Positions 6,029-14,360 of a stretch of 27,965 bases of DNA are shown here, one piece after another (within the stretch, counting starts at the first letter, position 1; every line of letters begins with the position of its first letter). Below the pieces are notes generated by a model that saw nothing but the letters and a program-made list of their open reading frames with translations, was not told where the DNA came from and did not search any database. The stretch is from JBAZWV01 sp964393325 (lineage in GTDB: Bacteria; Patescibacteriota; Patescibacteriia; 2-12-FULL-60-25). A program made the position numbers and the translations under genes. Location: NCBI GenBank assembly GCA_964393325.1, contig CAYMTE010000015.1:1-27965 (forward strand), written 5' to 3'.

Positions 6029-8651
6029 CGATCTTGCCTTTATGCGCGTCGACGTCGACCGCATCACCCTCGGCAATTGTTCCCTCGATAATCCGTAGCG
6101 ACAATTCATCAAGAACCAGGTCTTGAATCGCGCGCTTCAACGGGCGTGCGCCAAACGCAGGGTCATAGCCTTTATCGGCAATGACCTTTTTTGCGCTATC
6201 GGTAAATGTGACCGTGATGCGCTTTGTCTTCAAGCGTTCCGCAACGCGAATCAACTGAAGTTCAACGATCTTCGCAAGCTCCTCTTTGGTCAACGCATGG
6301 AACATCACGATTTCATCGAGACGATTCAAGAACTCCGGGCGGAACTGTTCGCGCAGCAATTCTTTCACGCGCGCGTCGATCGCATGTTCATCCGTCGTCT
6401 CTTCCGTTGTCCCCTTAAATCCGATGTCCCCACGCGTCGTGCCCCAATCGAGAATCATGTCCGAGCCAATGTTCGACGTCATGATGACGATCGTATTCTT
6501 AAATGAAACGGTTCGGCCTTTTCCATCCGTCAACCGACCATCGTCTAACACCTGCAACAACGAATTGAAAACGTCCGGATGCGCTTTTTCTACCTCATCG
6601 AGCAACACAACGGAGTAGGGGCGACGGCGAATTTTTTCGGTCAGCTGACCGCCTTCGTCGTAACCGATATATCCCGGCGGAGAACCGATCATACGTGCAA
6701 CAGAGTGCTTCTCCATGTATTCCGACATATCGACGCGAACAATCGCGTCTTCATCGTCAAACATGATGCCGGCGAGCGCCTTTGCAAGCTCCGTCTTTCC
6801 AACACCCGTCGGTCCAAGGAAGAGGAATGATCCGATCGGACGTTTTTCTTCACCGATACCCGCGCGTGAACGACGAAGCGCATTCGATACTGCCTTCACC
6901 GCCTCGTGCTGACCGATGACGCGCTTTCCGAGCTCCTCTTCGAGCTTTGCGAGCTTCGCCGCTTCAGACTCCAACATGCGCGCGACCGGAATACCCGTCC
7001 ACCGCATCACGACGTTCGCAACGTCTTCATCGGTCACGGCGTCCTTCAAAAGACCGCGCTGACCCTGCATCGTCTTTAACTGTGCATCAATTTCCTTCAT
7101 CTCGCGTTCTTTCTGCGGTAACAGACCGTACCGAATTTCGGATGTCTTCTCGAGATCGCCCGTTCGTTCCGCAATATCTGCACGGCTCTTTAATTTATCA
7201 ATCTCTTCCTTAATGGAGCGCATCTTTACGATAATTTCTTTTTCCGCTGTCCATGACAGCTCGAGTTGATGCGCGCGTTCGCCAATTTCTGCCAGTTGCT
7301 TCTCTAGCTCCTTGAGTCGCTCCTTAGACTCTGTGTCTTCTTCTTTCGAAAGCGCGCGCTTTTCAATTTCAAGCTTCGTAAGCGCCCGTTTCAATTTATC
7401 GAGATCTTCCGGCAGGGAATCGATCTGCATGCGCAGCGCGGACGCTGCTTCATCGATCAAATCGACGGCTTTGTCCGGCAAAAAACGATCCGTGATATAG
7501 CGATCAGACAACTTCGCCGCCGCCACGAGCGCCGCATCCGTGATACGAACCCCGTGATGCAACTCGTATTTCTCCTTAATGCCGCGCAAGATCGCAAGCG
7601 TATCTTCAACCGACGGCTCGTGAACCATCACCGGTTGAAATCGGCGTTCGAGTGCCGCATCCTTTTCGATGTATTTTTGATATTCCTTGAGCGTCGTCGC
7701 GCCGACCGCGCGGAGTTCACCGCGCGCCAGCGCCGGCTTGAGCAGGTTTGACGCGTCCATCGCGCCGCCTTCACCGGACGCGCCAGCGCCGACGAGCGTA
7801 TGAAGCTCGTCGATGAAGAGGATGATCTTTCCATTCGCTCGCTCAACATCGCGAATCACCGCCTTCAATCGTTCTTCAAATTCGCCGCGGAACTTTGTAC
7901 CGGAAATCAGCGCGCCAAGATCAAGAGAAACGACGTCCTTTTCTTTCAACGGTTCCGGAACGTCACCAGCAACGATTCGCTGTGCGAGTCCTTCGACAAT
8001 CGCCGTCTTTCCGGTACCCGCTTCACCGATCAGCACCGGATTATTCTTCGTTCGACGCGAAAGTACCTGCATGACACGTCGGATTTCGTCATCACGACCG
8101 ATCACGGGGTCCAATTTTTCTTGCTTCGCCAAATCCGTGAGATTCCGGGAATACTTTTGCAACGCCTGATACGTTCCTTCTGGCTCGGGGGAATCGACTT
8201 GCACGTTGCCGCGAACATCTTTCAATGCCTTCAAAATCTCTTCCGTCGACACGCCGTGCCCATGCAACAACGCCGCGGTCTTATCCGTCCCGTCTGCCAC
8301 AGCGAGCAACAGGTGCTCCGTCGAAATATATTCATCCTTAAAATACTTCGCTGCGCGTTCCGCGTTGACGAAGAGTTGCATCGATTCTGGCGACAGATAG
8401 ATCTGACCGACGCCACCGCCCGTAGGAACTGCCTTTGGAAGCGCGGAGAGGCTCTGATCGATATCGCGCTTTACGGCAAGAAGATCCGTCTGCAATTTTT
8501 TCAGTACAGCGGGAACAACTCCATCTTCCTGCTCGAGCAGTGCAGCGAGAATATGGAGTGGCTCTACCGCCTGCTGTCCGTTCGCCACGGCGAGATGCTG
8601 GGCGAGCTGGATCGCTTCTTGAGATTTTGTGGTGAAGTGTTGCGGCATCAT
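6012..8651 (-). CDS. clpB: ATP-dependent disaggregase chaperone ClpB
   Basis: ClpB is a hexameric AAA+ machine that rescues aggregated proteins with DnaK. The N-terminal Clp repeat domain covers about 1-150. NBD1 has Walker A GEAGTGKT (209-216) and Walker B IILFIDELH. A long coiled-coil middle domain (about 410-530) distinguishes ClpB from ClpA and ClpC. NBD2 has GPTGVGKT near residue 620, VVLLDEVEKAH and the C-terminal FGARPLKR sensor-2 segment. Length 879 is close to the E. coli protein (857). There are tandem ATG codons (8651 and 8648), and either could start translation. The promoter and CIRCE-like operator just upstream point to heat-shock repression by an HrcA-type protein. No IGL/IGF-type ClpP-binding loop is evident. 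Confidence 0.97.
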   Translation of the reverse strand: MMPQHFTTKSQEAIQLAQHLAVANGQQAVEPLHILAALLEQEDGVVPAVLKKLQTDLLAVKRDIDQSLSALPKAVPTGGGVGQIYLSPESMQLFVNAERAAKYFKDEYISTEHLLLAVADGTDKTAALLHGHGVSTEEILKALKDVRGNVQVDSPEPEGTYQALQKYSRNLTDLAKQEKLDPVIGRDDEIRRVMQVLSRRTKNNPVLIGEAGTGKTAIVEGLAQRIVAGDVPEPLKEKDVVSLDLGALISGTKFRGEFEERLKAVIRDVERANGKIILFIDELHTLVGAGASGEGGAMDASNLLKPALARGELRAVGATTLKEYQKYIEKDAALERRFQPVMVHEPSVEDTLAILRGIKEKYELHHGVRITDAALVAAAKLSDRYITDRFLPDKAVDLIDEAASALRMQIDSLPEDLDKLKRALTKLEIEKRALSKEEDTESKERLKELEKQLAEIGERAHQLELSWTAEKEIIVKMRSIKEEIDKLKSRADIAERTGDLEKTSEIRYGLLPQKEREMKEIDAQLKTMQGQRGLLKDAVTDEDVANVVMRWTGIPVARMLESEAAKLAKLEEELGKRVIGQHEAVKAVSNALRRSRAGIGEEKRPIGSFLFLGPTGVGKTELAKALAGIMFDDEDAIVRVDMSEYMEKHSVARMIGSPPGYIGYDEGGQLTEKIRRRPYSVVLLDEVEKAHPDVFNSLLQVLDDGRLTDGKGRTVSFKNTIVIMTSNIGSDMILDWGTTRGDIGFKGTTEETTDEHAIDARVKELLREQFRPEFLNRLDEIVMFHALTKEELAKIVELQLIRVAERLKTKRITVTFTDSAKKVIADKGYDPAFGARPLKRAIQDLVLDELSLRIIEGTIAEGDAVDVDAHKGKIVIRRS

Positions 8652-8653
8652 AG

Positions 8654-8680
8654 TTAGCAGTCTCCAATATAGACTGCTAA
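8654..8680. promoter_or_regulatory. CIRCE-like inverted repeat (putative HrcA operator)
   Basis: TTAGCAGTC (8654-8662) and GACTGCTAA (8672-8680) form perfect 9-bp arms around a 9-nt spacer. The known CIRCE consensus is TTAGCACTC-N9-GAGTGCTAA, so the geometry is exact and each arm differs by one symmetric base (C to G). The clpB -10 hexamer lies in the spacer, a usual place for CIRCE. The site ends 2 nt before the clpB ATG. No hrcA gene is in the window. Confidence 0.75.
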
Positions 8681-8694
8681 TTCTATTTAGGCAA
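8666..8694 (-). promoter_or_regulatory. clpB promoter
   Basis: On the minus strand, TTGCCT (8694-8689), a 17-bp spacer and TATATT (8671-8666) form a sigma-70-type promoter. The -10 falls inside the CIRCE-like repeat. It predicts a leader of roughly 8 nt. Confidence 0.65.
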
Positions 8695-8699
8695 GACCG

Positions 8700-9410
8700 C
8701 TATGGATACCGGATTCCGAGAGGACGCTCAATCACGAACATGGCATTAAAATCAGTGTAATCGATCGTTACAGAACCTTCTTGAGGAAATACCTCGATCC
8801 GTTTTGGAAGCCCGTTCGACGCACACACCGAGAGCTTCGATGTTGCGCCGGCGGCATCCGTGATCGTCGTGGTATAGACGCGACAGGAAAGGGTTGGGTT
8901 CGTCGAGCGTTCTACCTTGGCCGTATCCGGAATAACAGAGGAGAGCTCTGCCGTGTTTCCGTCGGCCGCGGATCGGAATGCTTTTGTGAGCAGCGCAGCC
9001 TGCTTCTCATTTTTAACGTACGTCCACACGTCCGGGCCAAGCTTGATGTAAAACGAACGTGAGACACCGATTACTTCGCTCGTATCCGTCTTTCCATCTT
9101 TCGGAGCAGTCACGACACCATGAAACCGATCCGGCTTCATGACGTCGATCCGTCCGGTAACGGGACCATCCTTTGTTTCCAATGTAAATGCGGCGCGAAA
9201 GGTTTTTGCGTCCCGGAAGCGCGAAAGAATTTCACGAAGCTCACGACGAGCGGCCTGCTCTTCCGTCTCGTTCACCGGAGGAGGGATAAACGCATCGACA
9301 CCTTCTTGCGGCGCAAGCGTCGCAGAAGAGATCGATGGTTTTCGGCAACCGGCGCCGCCAAGCACAACGGAGACGAGCACGGCTCCGCACAGCAGAGATG
9401 TCACACGCAT
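8700..9410 (-). CDS. Putative lipoprotein with LolA/LppX-like fold
   Basis: The first 22 residues form a signal peptide ending in VLGGAGC, so C22 may be lipidated, although the lipobox is weak (Gly rather than Leu at -3). A Pro/Glu linker precedes a region with FRAAFTLETKDGPVTG, a predicted run of beta strands and 'RFHGVV...', which resembles periplasmic lipid-carrier folds of the LolA/LppX/DUF2092 type. The match is by pattern only. The frame is open further upstream to 9638, but the start at 9410 (MRVTSLL) is chosen because it begins a signal peptide, has TATGAT six nt upstream, and avoids overlapping rsmI. It lies upstream of clpB on the same strand, but clpB has its own promoter. rsmI diverges from it. 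Confidence 0.7.
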   Translation of the reverse strand: MRVTSLLCGAVLVSVVLGGAGCRKPSISSATLAPQEGVDAFIPPPVNETEEQAARRELREILSRFRDAKTFRAAFTLETKDGPVTGRIDVMKPDRFHGVVTAPKDGKTDTSEVIGVSRSFYIKLGPDVWTYVKNEKQAALLTKAFRSAADGNTAELSSVIPDTAKVERSTNPTLSCRVYTTTITDAAGATSKLSVCASNGLPKRIEVFPQEGSVTIDYTDFNAMFVIERPLGIRYP

Positions 9411-9416
9411 GGCGCT

Positions 9417-9422
9417 ATCATA
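9417..9422 (-). promoter_or_regulatory. -10 element of the lipoprotein gene
   Basis: On the minus strand, TATGAT (9422-9417) ends 6 nt before the ATG at 9410, predicting a leaderless or nearly leaderless mRNA. No convincing -35 was found. The divergent rsmI start lies 73 nt away. Confidence 0.45.
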
Positions 9423-9468
9423 CAACGAGCGCGAAAAGAGCGGTACGCTGTACGACGCCATCATCGTG

Positions 9469-9477
9469 TGGCATCCT
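9469..9477 (+). promoter_or_regulatory. Possible extended -10 of rsmI
   Basis: TGGCATCCT (TGn plus CATCCT at 9472-9477) ends 6 nt before the rsmI ATG at 9484. The hexamer is a weaker match but shares the ATCCT core with those before the helicase and the YtxH-like gene. Confidence 0.35.
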
Positions 9478-9483
9478 TGCCGC

Positions 9484-10170
9484 ATGTCAGGAACACTGTA
9501 TTTCGTTGCAACACCGATCGGAAATTTGGACGATATCTCAAACCGCGCGCGCACAACACTCGGCGCAGTCGATCTTGTTGCATGCGAAGATACCCGCGTC
9601 TCCTCAAAACTTCTCGCCGGAATCGGCATCGAACACAAACGCCTGCTCGCGCTTCATGAGCACTCGACGGATCGCGCCATTACGACACTCATCCGCGAGT
9701 TGGAACGTGGCGCTTCCGTTGCCTATGTGAGCGACGCGGGAACGCCGGGTGTGAATGATCCGGGCGGAAAACTTGCCGCGGCCGCATGCCATGCCGGCAT
9801 ACGCATCGTTCCGATCCCGGGAGCGTCAGCACTCACGGCCGCCATCTCGGTATGCGGGTTTCCCATGGAGCGCTTCCGGTATCTCGGATTCGTGCCGCAT
9901 AAAAAAGGACGTGAAACGTTTTTTACGGATATCGCCGCCGAAGAAGACGCGTCTGTCTTTTTTGAATCCACGCATAGAATTCAAAAAACGATCGAACAGC
10001 TTCAAGCGCATCTCCCGCCAGACCGCGGTGTGTTCGTCGGTCGCGAGCTGACCAAGCTCCATGAAACGCTGTATCGCGGCACGATTGACGACGTCGCAAA
10101 AAACCTCCAAGCTACCAGTCTGAAAGGGGAATTCGTCTTGATTATCGCCCCCGCACGCTTCCGACTATGA
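9484..10170 (+). CDS. rsmI: 16S rRNA (cytidine-1402-2'-O) methyltransferase
   Basis: RsmI 2'-O-methylates C1402 in the decoding site of 16S rRNA using S-adenosylmethionine. The tetrapyrrole-methylase fold is seen in LYFVATPIGNLDD near the N-terminus, VACEDTRVSSKLL, VSDAGTPGVNDPG, PIPGASALTAA and FFESTHRI. Length 228 fits the minimal catalytic core; the C-terminal extension of longer homologues is missing. The frame is open further upstream (to 9139), but that part lies over the lipoprotein gene. ATG 9484 begins exactly at the conserved strand. metG overlaps its stop by 4 nt (ATGA), so translation is probably coupled. Confidence 0.95.
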   Translation: MSGTLYFVATPIGNLDDISNRARTTLGAVDLVACEDTRVSSKLLAGIGIEHKRLLALHEHSTDRAITTLIRELERGASVAYVSDAGTPGVNDPGGKLAAAACHAGIRIVPIPGASALTAAISVCGFPMERFRYLGFVPHKKGRETFFTDIAAEEDASVFFESTHRIQKTIEQLQAHLPPDRGVFVGRELTKLHETLYRGTIDDVAKNLQATSLKGEFVLIIAPARFRL

Positions 10171-11732
10171 ATCGCGTCTATCTCACAACAACACTTCCAT
10201 ACGTTAACGCGGATCCGCATATCGGATTCGCGCTTGAAATTGTTCAAGCAGACGCGATGGCGCGATGGCATCGGCTCCGCGGCGCAGAAGTCATCTTCAA
10301 CACGGGAACGGATGAGCACGGCCAAAAAATCTTCAAAGCTGCGCAAACCGCGGGCGTTGATCCAAAAACGTACTGCGACGGATTCGCAGCAAAATTCCAC
10401 GGTCTGAAAGATGCGCTCAACTTGAGCTACACGCATTTCATCCGGACGACGGATGAACATCATGTCGCCGCGGCGCAGGAATTTTGGAAGCGTTGCGATG
10501 CAAACGGCGACATCTATAAAAAACGGTACCAGGTAAAATATTGCGTCGGATGCGAACTCGAAAAAACCGATTCAGAACTTGTCGACGGCCGTTGTCCGAT
10601 TCATCCAAAACTGGATATCGAATTACGCGACGAGGAAAACTATTTTTTCCGTTGGTCGAAATACCAACAGCCATTGCTCGATCTCTACGCGTCGCAGCCG
10701 TCATTCGTCGTGCCGGAAACGCGCATGACCGAAATCCGTACGTTTGTTGAAGGGGGATTGAACGACTTCAGCATCTCGCGACTTGCCGCGAAGATGTCGT
10801 GGGGCATTCCGGTTCCCGGTGATCCGGAACACGTGATGTACGTGTGGTTCGACGCGCTGGTCAACTATATCTCAACGCTCGGATGGCCGACCGAAGAGCC
10901 AACGTTTGCCGCGTTTTGGCCAGGAATTCAGTACGCGGGGAAAGACAACCTGCGTCAGCAGTCAGCGATGTGGCAAGCAATGCTCCTGTCTGCCGGCATC
11001 AAACCATCCACGCAGATCTTCATTCACGGATTCGTCACCGCGGACGGACAAAAAATGTCGAAGTCGCTCGGGAACGTCGTGAATCCGTACGATCTGGTCG
11101 CGACATACGGCACAGATGCCGTCCGATATTATCTGCTTGCAGGCTTGCCGTCGTATGAAGACGGAGATTACTCAAAAACACGACTCGAAGAACGGTACGT
11201 TCACGATCTCGCAAACACGTTGGGGAATTTGTTGAATCGCTCGGTCGCTATGAGCCGTAAATATTTTAACGGCGCGACTCCTGTCTCCGATCCAAAGGAA
11301 GGATATGTATTTTCCGGCAGTGAAGGCATCAAGGCACTTCGCACACACGTGGATCGTCTGGTCGCGCTCAACCGATTCGACGCTGCGCTCGAAACAATCT
11401 GGAATGGCGTAGACGGGAGCTACGGACTCATCCAGGCGAATAAATTCATCGAAGACACGCAACCCTTCAAGCTTGTGAAGACAGATCCAGACGCCGTTGC
11501 ATCCGTGCTGTATTCCTTGCTTGAATATTGTCGAAACATCGCATGGCTCATTGAACCCGCCATGCCAGACGTGTCGCGACGGATCATTGAACAGCTCGGT
11601 CAGGACGCATCCGCAGAGCAGAAACAGGGGATCGACCAGCTTCTTACCTGGGGCGGACTCGCATCCGGAACCCCACTTCCAGAGCCAAAAATCCTCTTTC
11701 CTCCTCTTCAGACTCCAGAGAGCAATTCATGA
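10167..11732 (+). CDS. metG: Methionyl-tRNA synthetase
   Basis: MetRS charges tRNA-Met. It has the class I motifs PHIG (17-20) and KMSKS (296-300). The connective domain carries one zinc site, C126-x2-C129 ... C143-x2-H146, the same ligand pattern and nearly the same positions as Thermus thermophilus MetRS. Length 521 means no C-terminal tRNA-binding EMAP-like domain. The methionine-pocket segment reads GKDNLRQQSAMW (258-269), against GKDIVYFHSLFW in E. coli by alignment from memory, so the positions of E. coli I297 and H301 become N261 and Q265 while W305 is kept (W269). It overlaps rsmI by 4 nt. cvpA follows after 30 nt. Confidence 0.96.
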   Translation: MNRVYLTTTLPYVNADPHIGFALEIVQADAMARWHRLRGAEVIFNTGTDEHGQKIFKAAQTAGVDPKTYCDGFAAKFHGLKDALNLSYTHFIRTTDEHHVAAAQEFWKRCDANGDIYKKRYQVKYCVGCELEKTDSELVDGRCPIHPKLDIELRDEENYFFRWSKYQQPLLDLYASQPSFVVPETRMTEIRTFVEGGLNDFSISRLAAKMSWGIPVPGDPEHVMYVWFDALVNYISTLGWPTEEPTFAAFWPGIQYAGKDNLRQQSAMWQAMLLSAGIKPSTQIFIHGFVTADGQKMSKSLGNVVNPYDLVATYGTDAVRYYLLAGLPSYEDGDYSKTRLEERYVHDLANTLGNLLNRSVAMSRKYFNGATPVSDPKEGYVFSGSEGIKALRTHVDRLVALNRFDAALETIWNGVDGSYGLIQANKFIEDTQPFKLVKTDPDAVASVLYSLLEYCRNIAWLIEPAMPDVSRRIIEQLGQDASAEQKQGIDQLLTWGGLASGTPLPEPKILFPPLQTPESNS

Positions 11733-11745
11733 AACGCCCCGCGCT

Positions 11746-11754
11746 TGCTATTCT
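11746..11754 (+). promoter_or_regulatory. Extended -10 promoter of the cvpA-like gene
   Basis: TGCTATTCT (TGn plus TATTCT at 11749-11754) lies in the 30-nt gap after metG. It ends 8 nt before the ATG at 11763, predicting an almost leaderless transcript. Confidence 0.45.
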
Positions 11755-11762
11755 TTTAGCAT

Positions 11763-12239
11763 ATGTGGCTGATTAACCTTCTCCTCATCATTGCCGTCCT
11801 AGGCTTTATCGGCACCGGGTATAAAGATGGATTCGTTCATACCGTGGGCAGACTTGTCGGTGCGGTCATCGGCTTCGTGCTCGCGCGATCCTTCTCGATC
11901 TCTGCCGCGTCGATACTCGCAGGCATTCTGCCGTCTGGATGGGCGAGATTCGTCGCGTTCGCAATCATCTTCATCATCGTGACCGAAATCGTCGGATTCA
12001 TCTTTAAACTCGCGGATGGCGCATTCAAAATTCTTTCCATCATTCCGTTTCTCAAAACCATCAACAACATTCTCGGAGCTATTCTGGGCATCTTTGAGGG
12101 AATCGTGCTCGTCGGTGGAACCATCTGGGTACTCACCAACTTCAATCTCGTGCCATCGATCACCGTCGCGCTCCAAACATCATCGATCGCAAAGATCATT
12201 TTGCGCGTCTTCGAGGCAACGTTGGCATTTCTCGTCTAA
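11763..12239 (+). CDS. CvpA-family membrane protein
   Basis: The 158-residue protein has four hydrophobic segments (about 4-19, 27-46, 60-84 and 100-126) and the CvpA-type opening of a helix followed by GYKDGFVHTVGRLVG, where a conserved Gly-Phe turn links helices 1 and 2. CvpA-family proteins are inner-membrane proteins needed for colicin V export in E. coli and, more broadly, for envelope integrity. Their biochemical role is not settled. tatD starts 5 nt downstream. Confidence 0.8.
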   Translation: MWLINLLLIIAVLGFIGTGYKDGFVHTVGRLVGAVIGFVLARSFSISAASILAGILPSGWARFVAFAIIFIIVTEIVGFIFKLADGAFKILSIIPFLKTINNILGAILGIFEGIVLVGGTIWVLTNFNLVPSITVALQTSSIAKIILRVFEATLAFLV

Positions 12240-12244
12240 CACGC

Positions 12245-13087
12245 ATGCCACGACTCATTGATTCGCATTGTCATCTTCACTTCCCCGCATACGATGACGA
12301 TCGAGACGCGGTGCTTGCGCGTATGCGCGCAGACGACGTTCACGCCATCACCGTCGGCACGACAATCGGTACCAGTCGATCCGCCATTGCATTCGCGGAA
12401 CAGACAGAAGATGTCTGGGCGACAGTCGGCTATCATCCCGAGCATTTTACGAGCGCATTTCATGATGAGGCAGAAGGCGATGCGGGAACGTATTCCATCG
12501 AGGAGATTCGTGCACTCGCCACATCATCCCCCAAGGTTGTTGCGATCGGCGAAACGGGATTAGATTTTTTTCGCATTGACGAAGATCGAAACCGGGAGGA
12601 GGGAATCAAGATGCAGGAAAGCGCATTTCGAGAACACATCGCCGTGGCGAAAGACTTGAAACTTCCCGTGGTGATCCACTGCCGAGAAGCTCTCACACGA
12701 CTCGCGGAGATTATTCGCGAAGAACGTGATCGCGGGTGGACGGTTCGCGGAGTTGTGCACTGCTACACCGGCACATGGGAAGAAGCACAACCGTTATTGG
12801 ATCTCGGATTACATCTCTCCTTCACCGGCGTTATCACCTTTCCTCCACGAAAAACGGACGATCCCGAACGACATGTTCACCGCGTTATCGAACGCATGCC
12901 ACTTGACCGCATTCTCCTCGAAACGGACGCCCCATGGCTCACCCCTGTCCCGCACCGCGGAAAACGGAATGAACCGACCTACGTCGCATTCGTCGCACGA
13001 CGCATCGCAGAACTCCGCGGTATCACGGAGCAGGACGTCGCCACGACCACGACATCCACGTGCAAAACCCTTTTCCGGCTTCCGTAA
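12245..13087 (+). CDS. tatD: TatD-family metal-dependent hydrolase (DNase)
   Basis: TatD proteins are TIM-barrel metallo-hydrolases with 3'-5' DNase activity, linked to DNA repair and turnover. The metal ligands are visible: DSHCHLHF near residues 6-13 (HxH), GETGLDFF with the bridging Glu, PVVIHCREA with the His, VVHCYTG with the next His, and LETDAPWLTP with the Asp. Length 280 is slightly above the usual 260; extra residues lie around the acidic EAEGDAGTY segment. It follows cvpA by 5 nt, so they probably share a transcript. Confidence 0.93.
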   Translation: MPRLIDSHCHLHFPAYDDDRDAVLARMRADDVHAITVGTTIGTSRSAIAFAEQTEDVWATVGYHPEHFTSAFHDEAEGDAGTYSIEEIRALATSSPKVVAIGETGLDFFRIDEDRNREEGIKMQESAFREHIAVAKDLKLPVVIHCREALTRLAEIIREERDRGWTVRGVVHCYTGTWEEAQPLLDLGLHLSFTGVITFPPRKTDDPERHVHRVIERMPLDRILLETDAPWLTPVPHRGKRNEPTYVAFVARRIAELRGITEQDVATTTTSTCKTLFRLP

Positions 13088-13090
13088 TCC

Positions 13091-13112
13091 AAGTCCTCCC
13101 AACGACTTTTTT
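13091..13112 (+). terminator. Weak possible terminator after tatD
   Basis: AAGTC (13091-13095) can pair with GACTT (13104-13108) over an 8-nt loop, with a T tract at 13107-13112. The stem is short, so termination would be weak. It lies between tatD and the atp promoter. Confidence 0.35.
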
Positions 13113-13120
13113 GATGCGAA

Positions 13121-13149
13121 TTGACCATTTTCTCAAAACCCGCTAAACT
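13121..13149 (+). promoter_or_regulatory. Promoter of the ATP synthase operon
   Basis: TTGACC (13121-13126), a 17-bp spacer and TAAACT (13144-13149) form a near-consensus promoter. The predicted start near 13156 leaves a leader of about 9 nt that ends in TTTTTT before the ATG and has no Shine-Dalgarno. Confidence 0.65.
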
Positions 13150-13164
13150 CTTGGCGTCTTTTTT

Positions 13165-13401
13165 ATGTCTGAAGACCGGCCTCCGAAGAAGGATCCAACC
13201 CTCATGCAAGCCGTAGGAATCGTCTGGGAAATCACCGTCCTTGTCGCGCTTCCGACCGTGCTCTTCAGCTTGATGGGCCGCTGGTTGGATCGGCATTTTG
13301 GGACGACGCCTCTCTTTTTGGGGCTTAGTCTTCTCGCCGCGCTACTCGTCCTCACCGTTCTGGTGCTGAAAAAAGGAAAAGACATTGCTACACGACTCTA
13401 A
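13165..13401 (+). CDS. AtpZ/AtpI-like ATP synthase accessory protein
   Basis: A 78-residue protein with two hydrophobic segments (about 18-38 and 49-69) around a polar turn, GRWLDRHFGTTP. This fits the small AtpZ/AtpI-type proteins that precede atpB in many F-ATPase operons and are thought to assist c-ring assembly or Mg2+ handling. Position first in a canonical operon supports the call. It ends in a basic KKGKDIATRL tail. atpB begins 2 nt after its stop. Confidence 0.75.
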   Translation: MSEDRPPKKDPTLMQAVGIVWEITVLVALPTVLFSLMGRWLDRHFGTTPLFLGLSLLAALLVLTVLVLKKGKDIATRL

Positions 13402-13402
13402 C

Positions 13403-14248
13403 ATGACACTTCCACCGCTTGCGGCAGAACCCATTTTTCACATCGGATCGTTTCCGGTGACGAACGCGTACATCAATTCAACCATCGCGGTCGTCGTGTT
13501 TCTCGTGCTTGCGCTCATCATCAAGAGCTCCATTCGCGATGTTCCGGGTCGATTACAGAACGCCGTCGAAACAATCTTCGAATCGCTGCTGGGCTATTTT
13601 GATCAAGTCACAAATGATCGCGCGAAGTCAAAACGATTTCTTCCGTTTGTCGGCACAATCTTCTTGTTCATCCTCCTCTCGAATTGGATGGGACAACTCC
13701 CGGGAACAGGTTCCATTGGCCGGTGGCTGATGCACGAGGGACATCTGGAACTTATTCCGATTCTGCGTCCGGCGACAAGCGACTTGAACCTCACACTCGC
13801 CATTGCGCTCCTGTCTGTTGTCGGATCGCATCTGCTCGGCATGTTCACGCTTGGATTTTTTACGCACTGGAATAAATTCATTCAGCTCGGCGTCCTGTGG
13901 AAGGGGCTCAAGACGCTGAATCCCATTCACATTCTTACCGCGCTCGTCGAGTTTGTCGTCGGATTCATCGAATTGTTTTCGGAAGTCGCAAAAATTGTGT
14001 CGCTCTCGTTGCGTCTTTTTGGAAACATCTTCGCCGGTGAAGTGCTCATGACCGTCATCGCGGGACTCTTTGCGTACGCGATGCCACTGCCGTTCATGGC
14101 GCTTGAATTGATCGTCGGCGTGGTTCAAGCGACCGTGTTCGCGCTCCTGACGCTCGTCTACCTCACGGTCGCATCTTCCGCGCCGCATGGGGACGAAGAA
14201 CACACGGAGGAGCACGCCGCGACAAACGCAGCACACGCGGCCCATTAA
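13403..14248 (+). CDS. atpB: F1Fo ATP synthase subunit a
   Basis: Subunit a forms the proton half-channels beside the c-ring. The key segment SLRLFGNIFAGE holds the essential stator Arg and the conserved Asn. Five or six membrane helices are visible, ending in a His/Glu-rich tail (EEHTEEHAATNAAHAAH). The ATG at 13403 gives 281 residues and a 2-nt gap. An in-frame TTG at 13385 has AAGGA upstream and would add six residues by overlapping the previous gene, so it remains possible. A 112-nt spacer separates it from atpE. Confidence 0.95.
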   Translation: MTLPPLAAEPIFHIGSFPVTNAYINSTIAVVVFLVLALIIKSSIRDVPGRLQNAVETIFESLLGYFDQVTNDRAKSKRFLPFVGTIFLFILLSNWMGQLPGTGSIGRWLMHEGHLELIPILRPATSDLNLTLAIALLSVVGSHLLGMFTLGFFTHWNKFIQLGVLWKGLKTLNPIHILTALVEFVVGFIELFSEVAKIVSLSLRLFGNIFAGEVLMTVIAGLFAYAMPLPFMALELIVGVVQATVFALLTLVYLTVASSAPHGDEEHTEEHAATNAAHAAH

Positions 14249-14360
14249 GCGTGAGAGGGGACTTCGCCTCGTTCTCGAGACGGAGTGCCGATTCACTCTT
14301 AATGCCACGATAAGGCGACGATAAACACATCCTCTCTTCGTCGACCAACTCGTGACTCCT
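14249..14360 (+). other. atpB-atpE intercistronic spacer
   Basis: This 112-nt gap stands out in an operon where other junctions, apart from the one after atpE, are 2-9 nt. It contains a small hairpin (GAGTG 14283-14287 with CACTC 14294-14298). A weak internal promoter is possible: TTAATG (14299-14304), 17 bp, TAAACA (14322-14327). No open reading frame of interest or ribosome-binding site is seen. Confidence 0.35.

Noticed and set aside
9139..9483. N-terminal extension of rsmI
   Set aside because: The frame is open, but the extension lies antisense to the lipoprotein gene, has low-complexity content, and the conserved RsmI fold starts at 9484.
9411..9638. N-terminal extension of the lipoprotein gene
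   Set aside because: It would overlap rsmI and hide the signal peptide; a -10 element lies directly before the start at 9410.
11729..11776. 15-codon frame overlapping the metG stop (ATGA) and the cvpA start
   Set aside because: Too short and without a motif. It spans the promoter of cvpA and is probably chance, although a coupling leader peptide cannot be excluded.
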